Below are positions 1 to 8,094 of a stretch of DNA of 64,000 nucleotides, in pieces (positions within the stretch are counted from its first letter, which is position 1; every line of letters begins with the position of its first letter). The position numbers and the translations under genes are program-made. The stretch spans positions 124,001-188,000 of the forward strand of contig NZ_JAIVKX010000016.1 of NCBI RefSeq assembly GCF_020524285.1, written 5' to 3'. The DNA comes from Alloyangia pacifica (GTDB lineage Bacteria; Pseudomonadota; Alphaproteobacteria; Rhodobacterales; Rhodobacteraceae). The notes beneath the pieces are model-generated. The model searched no databases. It was not told the DNA's origin and worked only from the letters and a program-made list of their open reading frames with translations.

Positions 1-39
1 GGGCCCGTTAGCCCCGGTGTCGGCGATGTGTGCCGAAGT

Positions 40-426
40 TCATTCGCCCGCCCCCTGCCCCTCAACTGACAGGATCAGTTGCCCTGTGTCGATCATCGGC
101 GCGTCAGAGGCGATGAAGCCGCCCAGACCTGCGACTGCGTCCTTGGCATCCCGGCCACTTGGGTATCGCCGCAAAGCGTCGTGCAAATCGTAGGCCGCCG
201 CGCGGGCGTCTTCGTGCACGTCAGCCGTGACTTGGTTCCAGCAGTTGAGAAACTCTTCGACCTCACGGAAATACATCTCGAATTCGGCATGGATTTCATT
301 GCCGGAATATCCGGCGTCGTGGAGGTAGCTCGCTTCAGGCTTCACCGGCTCAATGCAGGTCTCGGCCTCCACAGCAAGTGGCGCCAAGAACACCAAGGAC
401 AGGGCCAAATGGACGGGACGCGTCAC
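40..426 (-). CDS. Small secreted protein of unknown function
   Basis: Encodes 128 aa. The start is taken as GTG at 426..424 because AGGAG lies 7 bases upstream; the longer in-frame ATG at 471 has no such site. With this start the protein opens with a classical signal peptide (a hydrophobic run of about residues 5-19 ending near AVEAETC). The mature part is acidic and probably helical, with two cysteines (in AETC and FLNCW) that could form a disulphide. I recognise no family. Periplasmic or secreted location is inferred from the signal peptide. It lies at the plasmid end of the window, near the replication genes, so a plasmid-maintenance or transfer-related role is possible but not shown. Confidence 0.6.
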   Translation of the reverse strand: MTRPVHLALSLVFLAPLAVEAETCIEPVKPEASYLHDAGYSGNEIHAEFEMYFREVEEFLNCWNQVTADVHEDARAAAYDLHDALRRYPSGRDAKDAVAGLGGFIASDAPMIDTGQLILSVEGQGAGE

Positions 427-480
427 GACTTCGCTCCTTATGTAGTCACGGCGCACGGTCACGCCGATCAACTCTTCAAA

Positions 481-753
481 TTATTTCGGCGCGGAATGCC
501 TCGTCCGCCGCCACTGCACCTTCCAGGCGGCACTCTCCGGCGACACCTGCGTTCGGTCCGGGCTTCGCTCAAACATCTCGCCGATAGACTGAGCCTTGAC
601 CACCCCGTGGCCCCGAAACGAAGGCATTCCGCCAAACAAAGCCAGGATCACGATGCCCTGCGCACCTACAGCGTCACACCTGGTGCCTAGCCGCCTGCGG
701 CTCAAGCGACTGGTGCGCGACAGAGTCCGCTCTCCCTTGGGCGAAGGACGCAC
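481..753 (-). CDS. Possible small protein, unknown (low confidence)
   Basis: An open frame of up to 90 codons that ends 55 bases before the start of the secreted-protein gene, on the same strand. Its middle carries a short hydrophobic stretch (GIVILALFGGMP) and the C-terminus is basic. No convincing ribosome binding site fixes the start, and the N-terminal third looks like random arginine/serine-rich GC sequence, so the true gene, if any, is probably shorter and begins nearer 690. No family is recognised. It could equally be a chance open frame. Confidence 0.22.
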   Translation of the reverse strand: MRPSPKGERTLSRTSRLSRRRLGTRCDAVGAQGIVILALFGGMPSFRGHGVVKAQSIGEMFERSPDRTQVSPESAAWKVQWRRTRHSAPK

Positions 754-1079
754 CGGTGGTAAACAATCGCGGAAAATCCATAAATACGTAAGAAAACCAG
801 AATGTTATATGTGACGCTGATTGGCGTCTTTTCGCCGATTCCCTCAACTCGAGGTTCAACTCAAAGATGATTCTTCCTAGAGATTACCCGTTCGCGCCGA
901 AACCGGAAAACGAAAGCAGCCCGGGAACTACGTTGCAAACTGAATGCCTTGCGATCCCGTTTTGCGACGCACCACCAGCCATCCGCGTGCCCCTCGCGGT
1001 AGCCGAGGCGATGAGCTTATCCTGCCATGGTTTTCCTCCATGCGCGCGATCAGAAGAACCGGAAATAAAGGAGCAGATT

Positions 1080-1379
1080 ATGGCGCAATTCTCAGGCCTC
1101 CCAAAAAGGCGCGTTGCACAGATTCTACTTGGGAACGCCGTCCGCAAGTTCCTCAACATGGGGGGGCGACTACAGTATGACCCTCGGATAGAGGCCAAGA
1201 CAAAGAGGACACTGTGGTATGTGATCGGAGTTACCGGTGACGGCAAGACTGAACTCCCCGTGTACACGGTCGCTGGACAGCCCAAATGCTTCCGCACTGC
1301 CGACGCGATGATCCGATACCATTGTGAGATGTGCCCGGACGACCGAGAGCTGACGATCCGCCTGCCCAAGATGGCTTAG
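1080..1379 (+). CDS. Small protein of a two-member plasmid family (paralogue of 9282-9566)
   Basis: Encodes 99 aa. ATG at 1080 is chosen because AAGGAG ends 6 bases upstream; the upstream extension of the open frame (from 867) has unlikely composition. Residues of about 20-99 align by eye with the 94-aa protein at 9282-9566: both have AV-x2-FL-x2-GG, a Tyr-x-Pro, a Trp followed by DG, an F-x-(T/S)-ADA motif and a terminal (L/I)PK. The family is therefore small, probably cytoplasmic (no signal peptide) and carried twice on this replicon, once before repABC and once just before virB1. The function is unknown. A 24-bp inverted repeat follows 20 bases after the stop. Confidence 0.7.
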   Translation: MAQFSGLPKRRVAQILLGNAVRKFLNMGGRLQYDPRIEAKTKRTLWYVIGVTGDGKTELPVYTVAGQPKCFRTADAMIRYHCEMCPDDRELTIRLPKMA

Positions 1380-1399
1380 TCCAAGAGTAGGATGGTCTC

Positions 1400-1472
1400 G
1401 CCCTTCGCGCTCTCCTGCGCCACGCAGGCGGGCTAGCCAAATGCTCGTGTGGCGCAGGAGAGCGCGAAGGGC
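1400..1472. repeat. 24-bp perfect inverted repeat (long hairpin)
   Basis: Arms 1400-1423 and 1449-1472 are exact reverse complements of 24 bases, separated by 25 bases. The transcript or single strand would form a very stable GC-rich stem. No oligo-T tract follows on either strand, so it is not a typical intrinsic terminator. Its place between a small gene and the repABC leader would fit a single-strand feature, a transcription barrier or the relic of an element end. Confidence 0.85.
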
Positions 1473-1775
1473 AAGCGCACGGAAGCACCAACAGGCCGGC
1501 ACCCTTCCCGTTCACGGCCTTCACAGAGAATCGAAAAAGGACTGTCGGGACGCTCTAGTGATGCGAGTTTACGTCACTTGCATGGCTGTGGATAACGCTG
1601 TCGGCGTCGCCTGCAGAGCAGGAAAATAAGGTTAAACCACTGATTAACAAAATAGAATCATCATATTACTGTCAGGTCGACTTATCGCTGCGCCCCCGCC
1701 TCCAACAGAAAATGGTGGAAATTCAGTGAGAAGGTGATAAGCAGGTCTCAATGATATAAGAACGTCGAGGGCAGC
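1473..1775. other. repABC upstream control region
   Basis: About 300 bases without a convincing gene, ending at the repA start. The part from 1625 on is AT-rich relative to its surroundings and contains a GTTAA...TTAAC inverted repeat (1631-1648). This is the expected place for the repABC promoter and RepA/RepB operator, but I cannot fix a -35/-10 pair with confidence. Confidence 0.45.
1587..1595 (-). promoter_or_regulatory. DnaA box
   Basis: TGTGGATAA reads TTATCCACA on the minus strand, a perfect match to the classical DnaA box. It lies about 180 bases upstream of repA. A single box is weak evidence by itself, but its position in a replicon control region makes a role in replication or repA expression plausible. 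Confidence 0.5.
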
Positions 1776-2957
1776 ATGAGCGGTATTCGAGGCTCGCAGA
1801 GGCTGGAGAACTACGCTTCCAAGCTCATTAAGAGCTTGCAAGACCACACGGCCGAAATCTTCCCACCGGATGCGCAGAAGACGCTCCGTTCCTACTCAAT
1901 GAAGGAAGTGGGCGACCTCATCGGCGTCAATCCCAACACATTCCGGCACTACATCAAGACCTATGCCGACCAGATGCCCACGGGCAAGCTGGTCAACGGC
2001 AATCGCCGGTATTTCACCGCCGAGGAGATGCAGGAGATCCGCGAGTTCCTATGGAAAGAAGGCCGGATCGGCATCAAGGAGTACCGTCGCCGCCAACCGG
2101 GCGAGGAGATGAAGGCCATCACAGTCTTCAACTTGAAGGGCGGGGTCAGCAAGACAAGTTCGACGGTCCACCTCGCGGAAATCCTTGCTCTCCGGGGGTA
2201 TCGGGTGCTTGCGGTCGACCTCGACGCTCAGGCCTCTCTGACGAACCTTTTCGGCCTCACCCCCGAGGCCATGCCGGACATGCCGAGTTCCTATAACGTC
2301 ATCAGCTACAAGAACCCGTTGCCAGTGCGCGATGTGATCCGGAAGACTTACTTCCCGGGCATAGACATCATCCCGGCGTCTATGGACATCATCGAGTTCG
2401 AGTATGAGACTGCTCTCTCCTTCCGCGATGGCGGCACCAGTTCTCCGTTCCACAGCAGGATGGCGGAGGGGCTCAGCCAAGTGCGCGATGACTATGACAT
2501 TGTCCTCTTCGACACCCCGCCTCAGCTTTCATTCGCGGTGATCTCTGCCCTCTTCGCATCAAGTGGGATGATCATTCCGCTCACAGCGTCGATGCTGGAC
2601 GTGATGTCGCTATCGACCTTTATGACGATGGCGGCCGAGCTCATGGCCGTCGTCGAGGAGCAGGATCAAGATAAGACCTACGATTTCATCAGGTTCATGA
2701 TCACCAGATATGAGACCGGTGACCAGCCTCAGCTGCAGGTGGCCTCTTTCATGCGCACCGTTCTTGGCGATGCGGTCATGAACAACGAATTCCTCAAATC
2801 CACTGCGATCGGCGATGCCGCGAACACCAAACAGCCGCTATTTGAGGTCGAGCCGCGAGACATCACCAAATCGACTTACGACCGGGTCATGGCCTCAATC
2901 TCTGGCATGGCTGACGAGGTCGAGGCAGACTTGCGAAAAGCATGGGGACGAACCTGA
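1776..2957 (+). CDS. repA: RepA, ParA-type partitioning ATPase of repABC operon
   Basis: Encodes 393 aa, the usual RepA length. The N-terminal region has a winged-helix/MerR-like DNA-binding segment (about 41-63, SMKEVGDLIGVNPNTF), as in type Ia ParA proteins that autorepress their operon. The ATPase core shows the deviant Walker A box KGGVSKTS (121-128), Walker A' with VDLDAQAS (147-154) and Walker B VLFDTPP (243-249). RepA segregates the plasmid together with RepB bound to parS. The start codon is preceded by a weak GAGGGCAGC. The stop overlaps the repB start by one base (TGATG), implying translational coupling. Identification is firm; the compatibility group cannot be read by eye. Confidence 0.95.
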   Translation: MSGIRGSQRLENYASKLIKSLQDHTAEIFPPDAQKTLRSYSMKEVGDLIGVNPNTFRHYIKTYADQMPTGKLVNGNRRYFTAEEMQEIREFLWKEGRIGIKEYRRRQPGEEMKAITVFNLKGGVSKTSSTVHLAEILALRGYRVLAVDLDAQASLTNLFGLTPEAMPDMPSSYNVISYKNPLPVRDVIRKTYFPGIDIIPASMDIIEFEYETALSFRDGGTSSPFHSRMAEGLSQVRDDYDIVLFDTPPQLSFAVISALFASSGMIIPLTASMLDVMSLSTFMTMAAELMAVVEEQDQDKTYDFIRFMITRYETGDQPQLQVASFMRTVLGDAVMNNEFLKSTAIGDAANTKQPLFEVEPRDITKSTYDRVMASISGMADEVEADLRKAWGRT

Positions 2958-3967
2958 TGGTACGCAAAAACGTCTTTTCGAGCACACTTCGTGAGGCCAT
3001 GTCCGGCTCCAAACAAGAGCAGCAGGAACCGCGCGCAGACGAAACTATTTCGGAGCCCCCTGCCCCGCCAGCCGCCTCGGCTTCTCAGCGGGATCAGAAG
3101 CCCGCAGCAGCGAGCACGCCAGGCAAGCGGAGCAACCCCAACGTAGAGATCTTCAGGAAGTCATTCCAAGAACAGATGCTGCGTACAATGCAGGATGTTG
3201 ATCCGGATCGGGTGGACAGCTCACGTTTCCAGGACCGGCTCGATGTTTCTGAAGAACTCGACGGACTTAAGGACTCGATCCGCGTAAACGGGCAGCAGGT
3301 GCCTGTCCTGTTGCGTCGGGTGGCGGGGGACCGGTTCGAAGTGGTCTATGGGCGGCGGCGTATCATGGCTTGCCGCCAGCTCGGTATTGATGTTCGCGCA
3401 ATGGTCGTGGACATCAGTGATGAAGACGCGCTGATCGCACAAGGACTTGAGAACGCGGCGCGCCTCGAAAACAGCTATATCGAGAAGGCTCTATTCGTGG
3501 CCCAGGTCACGGAAGCGGGTTACAGCCTCTCCACGATACAGAAGGCGCTAGACATCGATAAAACGCAGGCGTCGAAAATGCGCGGTGTCATCCGCGATGT
3601 CCCACGCGATGTCATCGCCGCGATAGGGGCGGCACATGGCGCAGGTCGACGGCCGTGGGAAGAGTTGCGCAACGCACTCTCGGGCGATGACGCTCCCGGT
3701 CAAGCCCGTCTCCTCAAGATGATTGACGAGGAGTTGCCAAGCCACGAGCGACTGAAAAAGCTACTAGTTTTGCTGCGGCAAGCACGACGTATCGAACACG
3801 CGGCCCCAGCCCCAGATGTGAAGATCGGCAACGGAAATTTCAAGCTCGATCGAACTCCGCGCTCACTCACCGTCAAGGCGCATCGCAACGCGCCAGAGGC
3901 TTTCCTACAGCATCTCGAAGAAAACCTCGAAAGAATATATCAGGAGTGGCAAAATGATAACGCCTAA
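2957..3967 (+). CDS. repB: RepB, ParB-type centromere-binding protein
   Basis: Encodes 336 aa from the ATG at 2957, which shares a base with the repA stop; an in-frame ATG at 2942 would add five residues. After a Ser/Pro/Gln-rich N-terminus (about 1-55), the ParB core includes GQQVPVLLR, the arginine-rich box YGRRRIMACRQLG and an ENAARLENSYIEKA segment corresponding to the family's ENxxRxxLSxxE region. A helix-turn-helix follows (LSTIQKALDIDKTQASK). RepB loads on parS-like palindromes, for which the four 21-bp repeats at 4071, 5848, 6059 and 6435 are the natural candidates, and works with RepA in segregation. The C-terminal part is probably the dimerisation domain. Confidence 0.95.
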   Translation: MVRKNVFSSTLREAMSGSKQEQQEPRADETISEPPAPPAASASQRDQKPAAASTPGKRSNPNVEIFRKSFQEQMLRTMQDVDPDRVDSSRFQDRLDVSEELDGLKDSIRVNGQQVPVLLRRVAGDRFEVVYGRRRIMACRQLGIDVRAMVVDISDEDALIAQGLENAARLENSYIEKALFVAQVTEAGYSLSTIQKALDIDKTQASKMRGVIRDVPRDVIAAIGAAHGAGRRPWEELRNALSGDDAPGQARLLKMIDEELPSHERLKKLLVLLRQARRIEHAAPAPDVKIGNGNFKLDRTPRSLTVKAHRNAPEAFLQHLEENLERIYQEWQNDNA

Positions 3968-4070
3968 CTCATTGATTACGAACGGATTTTACCTGCATTC
4001 AGGGCTTCCTTTCCGACTTGGAAAGGACTTGGCGGCAGTTGTCCGAAAGGCAAATCCTGCATTGCATTGG

Positions 4071-4091
4071 CTATTGCCCACCGGGCAATAG
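4071..4091. promoter_or_regulatory. parS-like palindrome, copy 1
   Basis: CTATTGCCC-ACC-GGGCAATAG: two perfect 9-bp arms around a 3-base centre, in the repB-repC interval. Three more copies follow downstream of repC. Copy number, palindromic form and position fit RepB-binding centromere sites of a repABC plasmid. Binding is inferred. Confidence 0.75.
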
Positions 4092-4167
4092 CAACTTTCG
4101 GAGAAGAAGAGCGCCCGGCCAGGCACCGGGTTGAGGTAAACGAGCAGAAAAAGGAGCAGACCCCAGC

Positions 4168-4203
4168 AAAAGAAAACCCCCCAAAGACAGTGTCTTCAGA
4201 GGG
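4168..4203 (-). terminator. Rho-independent terminator of ctRNA
   Basis: Read on the minus strand, CCCTCTGAAGA pairs with TCTTTGGGGGG (11 bp with G-U pairs) around a 5-base loop and is followed by TTTTCTTTT. Confidence 0.85.
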
Positions 4204-4220
4204 CTTCTGTTCTGTGTAGC
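4168..4220 (-). ncRNA. ctRNA, antisense regulator of repC (incA-type)
   Basis: The repB-repC interval carries the hallmark of the small counter-transcribed RNA of repABC plasmids: an RNA of about 50 nt on the minus strand, antisense to the repC leader. Its promoter is visible (TTGTCA-17-TATCTG, 4255 to 4227). Its 3' end is a stem-loop (4203-4177) followed by TTTTCTTTT. In characterised repABC systems this RNA pairs with the repC leader and lowers RepC synthesis, setting copy number and incompatibility. The 5' end is estimated from the -10 box, not measured. Confidence 0.85.
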
Positions 4221-4226
4221 AACTAA

Positions 4227-4255
4227 CAGATACCCGAAATCAGATTCACTGACAA
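4227..4255 (-). promoter_or_regulatory. ctRNA promoter
   Basis: On the minus strand, -35 TTGTCA (4255-4250) and -10 TATCTG (4232-4227) are 17 bases apart, placing the RNA start near 4220, just upstream of the ctRNA terminator stem. Confidence 0.65.
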
Positions 4256-4276
4256 CACCGATTTCGGTGAACGGGT
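4232..4276 (+). promoter_or_regulatory. repC leader with mutually exclusive stems
   Basis: Two pairings compete. CCGAAATC (4234-4241) can pair with GATTTCGG (4260-4267). Alternatively, ACCCG (4232-4236) and TTCAC (4245-4249) can pair with the contiguous GTGAACGGGT (4267-4276). This is the form expected of the ctRNA-switched attenuator ahead of repC. The switch itself is inferred from other repABC plasmids. Confidence 0.55.
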
Positions 4277-4298
4277 AGCTTTTGCCGTCTGAAATGAC

Positions 4299-5480
4299 AT
4301 GGAATCCATAAAATCCGCGGCATTCAATGCCGGGGCGCGGGAGAACTGCGTCCAAAGCATGGGGCCGGTTTTCCGCCCGATCCGGCGCTGGTCCCTCTTC
4401 GACCTAGTCAAGGCCTCCGCAGAAGCGCTTGCGCTCAATCCAGGCGACCTAACAGCTCTGCGAGCAATGCTAACCTTCCTTCCCTTGAAGGACGGCAACG
4501 GCACAGAAGTGCCCGCTACGCATGAAATGCTACTCATCTGCTATGCATCGAACGCCTCCATTTGCGAACGGACTGAAGGCATGGATGAAAGCAACCTAAG
4601 GCGACACATTCGCAAACTGGTAGACCGCGGTCTCGTCCGCCGGAAAGATAGCGCGACCGGCAAGCGTTTCCCTCTAAAGAGTGCCGGCGTCGTAGTCGAC
4701 GCCTTCGGAATCGACCTTCGACCTTTGTTCCAAGCTGCTGAGCATTTGCAGGGCATAGCCACCAAGATTAGAGAGGAAGACCAGCTGCGACGGAACTTGC
4801 GCAGCGAAGCCTTTTCCTTGCGCCGACGCCTTCTCGATTTGGAGATGCCTTTCGATGCTTCCACCCAGAGCTTCCTCAATGGCCTCACCAACTTTCTTCG
4901 TCGGAAGAGCACGACCGTTCCTCAGATCGCGGCAGCCCGAGATCGACTGCTCAACCTGCTTAAAGCGCCCTGCCCCGCACGGCAGGATCACGCCACCTCG
5001 AAGACATGCGGCCTGCACGCCGGCAACACTAGACCGGTTGTCGAACACCTCAACAAAACAGAATGTTCAGGAACCATGCCTCGAAAGGATGACGCAAAAA
5101 CCGGTGATTTGCCCGCCAGCGACGGACGAATTACCCGCCAAGTAGAGTCACAAACTTTGAGAAAAAAACATACGCAGCTACGAAAGGCGAAGAACTCGCC
5201 TGGAGTAACCTACGCCGATTTGCTGAGAAGAAATCCTCATGCCGCGAGCTTCCTTCCCGAGGCGGAACCAAGTGACGTAGGCTTGGTCGAAGCTCTCTAT
5301 GGATTAGGGGTAAGCCTTGGCATAAAGAACGCGCCATACACAGTAATTCTCCAACGTCTAGGTCTGCACAGGCTCGTTGATATTTTCGACCAGATGATCA
5401 CTCGGGTAGAGACTATCAGCAATCCACAGCGCTACTTCGAAGTGGCTATCGTGCAGAGTATGCCTGCGGGCTACCCATGA
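4299..5480 (+). CDS. repC: RepC, plasmid replication initiator
   Basis: Encodes 393 aa, a normal RepC length, third gene of the operon after the ctRNA interval. The N-terminal half has the RepC/MarR-like winged-helix fold (about 60-130), including a helix-turn-helix segment around ESNLRRHIRKLVDRGLVRR and the following RFPLKSAGVVVDAFGIDL. A basic helical region (RRNLRSEAFSLRRRLLDLE) comes next, then a poorly conserved linker, and the C-terminal domain resumes near 310. In this family RepC initiates replication in cis at an origin inside its own gene, so the oriV is expected within this interval. The start ATG at 4299 has no strong ribosome binding site, consistent with translation being controlled by leader structure and ctRNA. 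The C-terminus (ending PAGYP) looks divergent. Confidence 0.9.
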   Translation: MESIKSAAFNAGARENCVQSMGPVFRPIRRWSLFDLVKASAEALALNPGDLTALRAMLTFLPLKDGNGTEVPATHEMLLICYASNASICERTEGMDESNLRRHIRKLVDRGLVRRKDSATGKRFPLKSAGVVVDAFGIDLRPLFQAAEHLQGIATKIREEDQLRRNLRSEAFSLRRRLLDLEMPFDASTQSFLNGLTNFLRRKSTTVPQIAAARDRLLNLLKAPCPARQDHATSKTCGLHAGNTRPVVEHLNKTECSGTMPRKDDAKTGDLPASDGRITRQVESQTLRKKHTQLRKAKNSPGVTYADLLRRNPHAASFLPEAEPSDVGLVEALYGLGVSLGIKNAPYTVILQRLGLHRLVDIFDQMITRVETISNPQRYFEVAIVQSMPAGYP

Positions 5481-5847
5481 TTTAACTCTGACCCGTGCCT
5501 GCCGGGGAAGCCATGGAGACAACTGTCGCGACTCTAAGTGTCCGTCTTGCTGAGTGTCCCGAAAGCCGCTCGGACACAAAGCAACCCTTCTGCTTCAGTA
5601 GGACCGGACGAGTTGCGGTGGTCGAGGCTTATGTCGCCCTAAAGCTCCTTCCCAATGTCAGAAAACTGACTTCCAGCGTGCAGTTTGCACGTGTCTCAGG
5701 CACCTAGTCGTGAATTGTTTTACGTGGCTGAGAGTGCCACCTCCCACTTCAGGAAAGGTTCTACATGCCTTTAAGCCAAGCCGGTCCTTGGTCTTAACGG
5801 TATTAGACTGGCTTAGGTGCGCCCATGCGAGTTCGGGAATACCGTAG

Positions 5848-5868
5848 CTATTGCCCACTGGGCAACAG
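5848..5868. promoter_or_regulatory. parS-like palindrome, copy 2
   Basis: CTATTGCCC-ACT-GGGCAACAG: the same arms as copy 1 with one substitution in the right arm (C for T). Confidence 0.7.
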
Positions 5869-6058
5869 GCAATCAAAGCGAGGAACCGTAGGGTGGCCGA
5901 CCGAGAAAACTTCCTGTCGGCTAGCACTCTCAGACAGGAGGTTGCGGTTACCGATCAGCCAAACAGTCTTGGTTTTCACTGAACTTCGAACCCCACGTTT
6001 AGATCAAGTGGCGCTCACCTTAAGACCCTGCGAGCGCTCAGTAAGCACACGAAAAGCC

Positions 6059-6079
6059 CTATTGCCCGGTGGGCAATAG
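6059..6079. promoter_or_regulatory. parS-like palindrome, copy 3
   Basis: CTATTGCCC-GGT-GGGCAATAG: perfect 9-bp arms; the centre GGT is the complement of the ACC centre of copy 1, so this copy is in the inverse orientation. Confidence 0.75.
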
Positions 6080-6434
6080 CTTGAAGGATCAAGCAGCTTG
6101 GCTTTGATATGTTTTGGCCCTTTCGAAGTCCCATACCGTTGATTGATAACGGCGGCGCCATGTTGACTTCGTCCGAATGAAACCCAACCAAATCGTAGGC
6201 TCAGGATCTACTTCGGGGAACCCCTTGGAGACGACGTCGATTTTGCGCCCGCTGGGGGGCGTCATACGTCCGTGCGTGAACCAATCTCGGGAAGCTCGAT
6301 AACTGTAGCTTGGTGAAAATCTCAGAACTCGTGAAGAGTGCCCTAACGTCTCAAAAAAAGCCCTCTGCTGTGACAGGTCAGAGTCATCTGGAAAATATGA
6401 ATTCAGCCAAAAAGCGCTGTCGGCCTGAAGTTAG

Positions 6435-6455
6435 CCTTTGCCCGGTGGGCAATAG
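6435..6455. promoter_or_regulatory. parS-like palindrome, copy 4
   Basis: CCTTTGCCC-GGT-GGGCAATAG: two substitutions in the outer left arm; the core TTGCCC-GGT-GGGCAA is intact. Confidence 0.65.
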
Positions 6456-6747
6456 CACCCGGCTCTCCGACTAGCGCCGGTTCTCGGCCCTAGCCGGCTG
6501 CGTGTTGGCTTAACCAAGAATGGTACGCAGTGCCGTGCTTCGAGATCGAGTTACATCCAAGCTATTTCTCCAAGAACTCTTGGTACTTCCTAGTCGATTG
6601 GTTCCCAGTTCGGATACCAAAGTCTTGTGCTCCCAAGCCACCAACGAAAACAGTGGGCACGAAAGACAATAGGTTCAAAGCGCGCCCCGTGCGCCGTGAA
6701 AAAAGTAGCGGTCAGGTCTAAGCTGATTGCAGAGAGTCAAAACTCCA

Positions 6748-8016
6748 TCACTCGCGCGTTCCCTGCGGACGTCCGATCTCTTCCAACGCTCTGACCAGGT
6801 CCAGGTCTCCACGGCGGAAATCTCGCAGCATACCCTCGAGAATCCCGGCAGGATACGCATCAGCTCGCGCACGCTCGGAATGCTTTGCATCGGCGATGAG
6901 CACACAGATTGCAGCACTCGCAGACCCCATCGCACTGCGGAGTTTCCTCCACATGGCGGGATGCGCACCCATCTCCGGGAGCCTGTTCTGAGCCGAGACG
7001 ACGAAATCGTAGAACACAAGCTGCCGCTGTCCGTAGTGGCGCATATCCAGGTGAATCTGCATTTCCTGCGAGCATAGCGCGTATAGGCGTTCCGGGCCTA
7101 GTGATCCAAGAAACGCCGCCTGACCTTCTCCTGCTTCTGCGCGCCCGCGGCTCGACGACGCTCCCTCTGTCCCGGCCTCCTTCGGAAGCTTGGCGGGCTC
7201 CCTGCAGGTTTGATCTTCCAGCTCGATGTCATCGGTATGCCGTGCGTCATCCACCGCTTTTGCCGAAACTCGACCAGCGCCTTGAGTAGGATCTTGGGTC
7301 ATATCTTGTATTAAGGGCCGCTCGTTTTCGCAGGTCCGACCGCTTGCTTTTCGCGCCTCACTCAGCGTGGCTGCGATCTTTCGGCACAGCGCGGCAGCTT
7401 CCGCTTCGTGCGCGCTCAACTCCTCCAGCGACATGCGATGCAATTTGGCGGCCGAAGGCCACGCATCGAGCTCGGCCCGAAGGGCCGCGGTGATCTCGTA
7501 ACCTCTGGTCCAGTCAGCAAGGTCCGCTAGGAGCATCAGCGCGCGCCGCTTGTGGGCGCTGCGCAGACCGCGGAGTTGCCCGTGGGCCCTGCGCGTCTTC
7601 TCGAGCGCATCTCGGAGTCCAAGGAATTCTTGCACGCGGGCGATCCCGCCGCCGAAGAAGACACCGCAGCCAGCGAACCCGGATCGCGCACCGTTTGCCA
7701 TGGTGCGCTTCTCGATGAGGCCAGCGCGCTCCAGGACTTGTTCATGTGCACGGATGCGGCAGGGCGAGACACCGCGCTTTCGCGCGAGCTCGGTCTGACT
7801 GAGGTAGCAGCACGGCTCCTCTGCGCCGGTCTTGAAAGATCGTGGGCGCGTGGCACCGATCATCGCACGGAAGGTCATCATGGCGGCCGCCCCAATGCCG
7901 ACGGCACTGGCGATGGCATCGACGAGGTTCACGAAACCGTCGCGCTCCATGCCACTGGGGAGTGTGGGGAAGGGGCTATGTTGTCGGCCATGGCTCCATT
8001 GTTGCATCACTGTCAT
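6748..8016 (-). CDS. Second RepC-like replication initiator (solo RepC type)
   Basis: Encodes 422 aa. The start ATG at 8016 is chosen for AAGGA 9 bases upstream; the open frame extends further but without a site. The protein shows the same order of features as repC at 4299-5480: an initial helix (FVNLVDAIASAVG), a winged-helix block (SQTELARKRGVSPCRIRAHE then VLERAGLIEKR), a GCGVFFGGGIARVQEF segment matching GVVVDAFGIDLRPLF, and a basic helix (LRGLRSAHKRRALMLLADL). The end PAGILEGMLRDFRRGDLDL resembles the conserved RepC C-terminus. RepC proteins outside a repABC operon occur in alphaproteobacteria and can drive replication alone. Here it faces away from the repABC operon across the parS region. 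Whether it is active is unknown; no frameshift or stop is seen. Confidence 0.75.
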   Translation of the reverse strand: MTVMQQWSHGRQHSPFPTLPSGMERDGFVNLVDAIASAVGIGAAAMMTFRAMIGATRPRSFKTGAEEPCCYLSQTELARKRGVSPCRIRAHEQVLERAGLIEKRTMANGARSGFAGCGVFFGGGIARVQEFLGLRDALEKTRRAHGQLRGLRSAHKRRALMLLADLADWTRGYEITAALRAELDAWPSAAKLHRMSLEELSAHEAEAAALCRKIAATLSEARKASGRTCENERPLIQDMTQDPTQGAGRVSAKAVDDARHTDDIELEDQTCREPAKLPKEAGTEGASSSRGRAEAGEGQAAFLGSLGPERLYALCSQEMQIHLDMRHYGQRQLVFYDFVVSAQNRLPEMGAHPAMWRKLRSAMGSASAAICVLIADAKHSERARADAYPAGILEGMLRDFRRGDLDLVRALEEIGRPQGTRE

Positions 8017-8094
8017 TCTGCTCGGTCCTTCTTCTTGAGAACGCGAGGCGGCGTGCAGACAAACCTCTCCGGATCGCACAGATGCGGTTTGGGG

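Larger units (their letters stand above)
5481..6747. other. Non-coding partition region between the two repC genes
   Basis: About 1.27 kb with no open frame that has both a ribosome binding site and protein-like composition. It is less GC-rich than the cargo genes. It holds three of the four parS-like palindromes (5848, 6059, 6435). The likely role is centromere/stability DNA; I see no clear iterons or oriT. Confidence 0.7.

Noticed and set aside
1631..1648. GTTAA...TTAAC repeat as a canonical parS site
   Set aside because: Spacing and centre do not match the GTT-N10-AAC type parS; the four 21-bp palindromes are better candidates. It may still be a repressor site.
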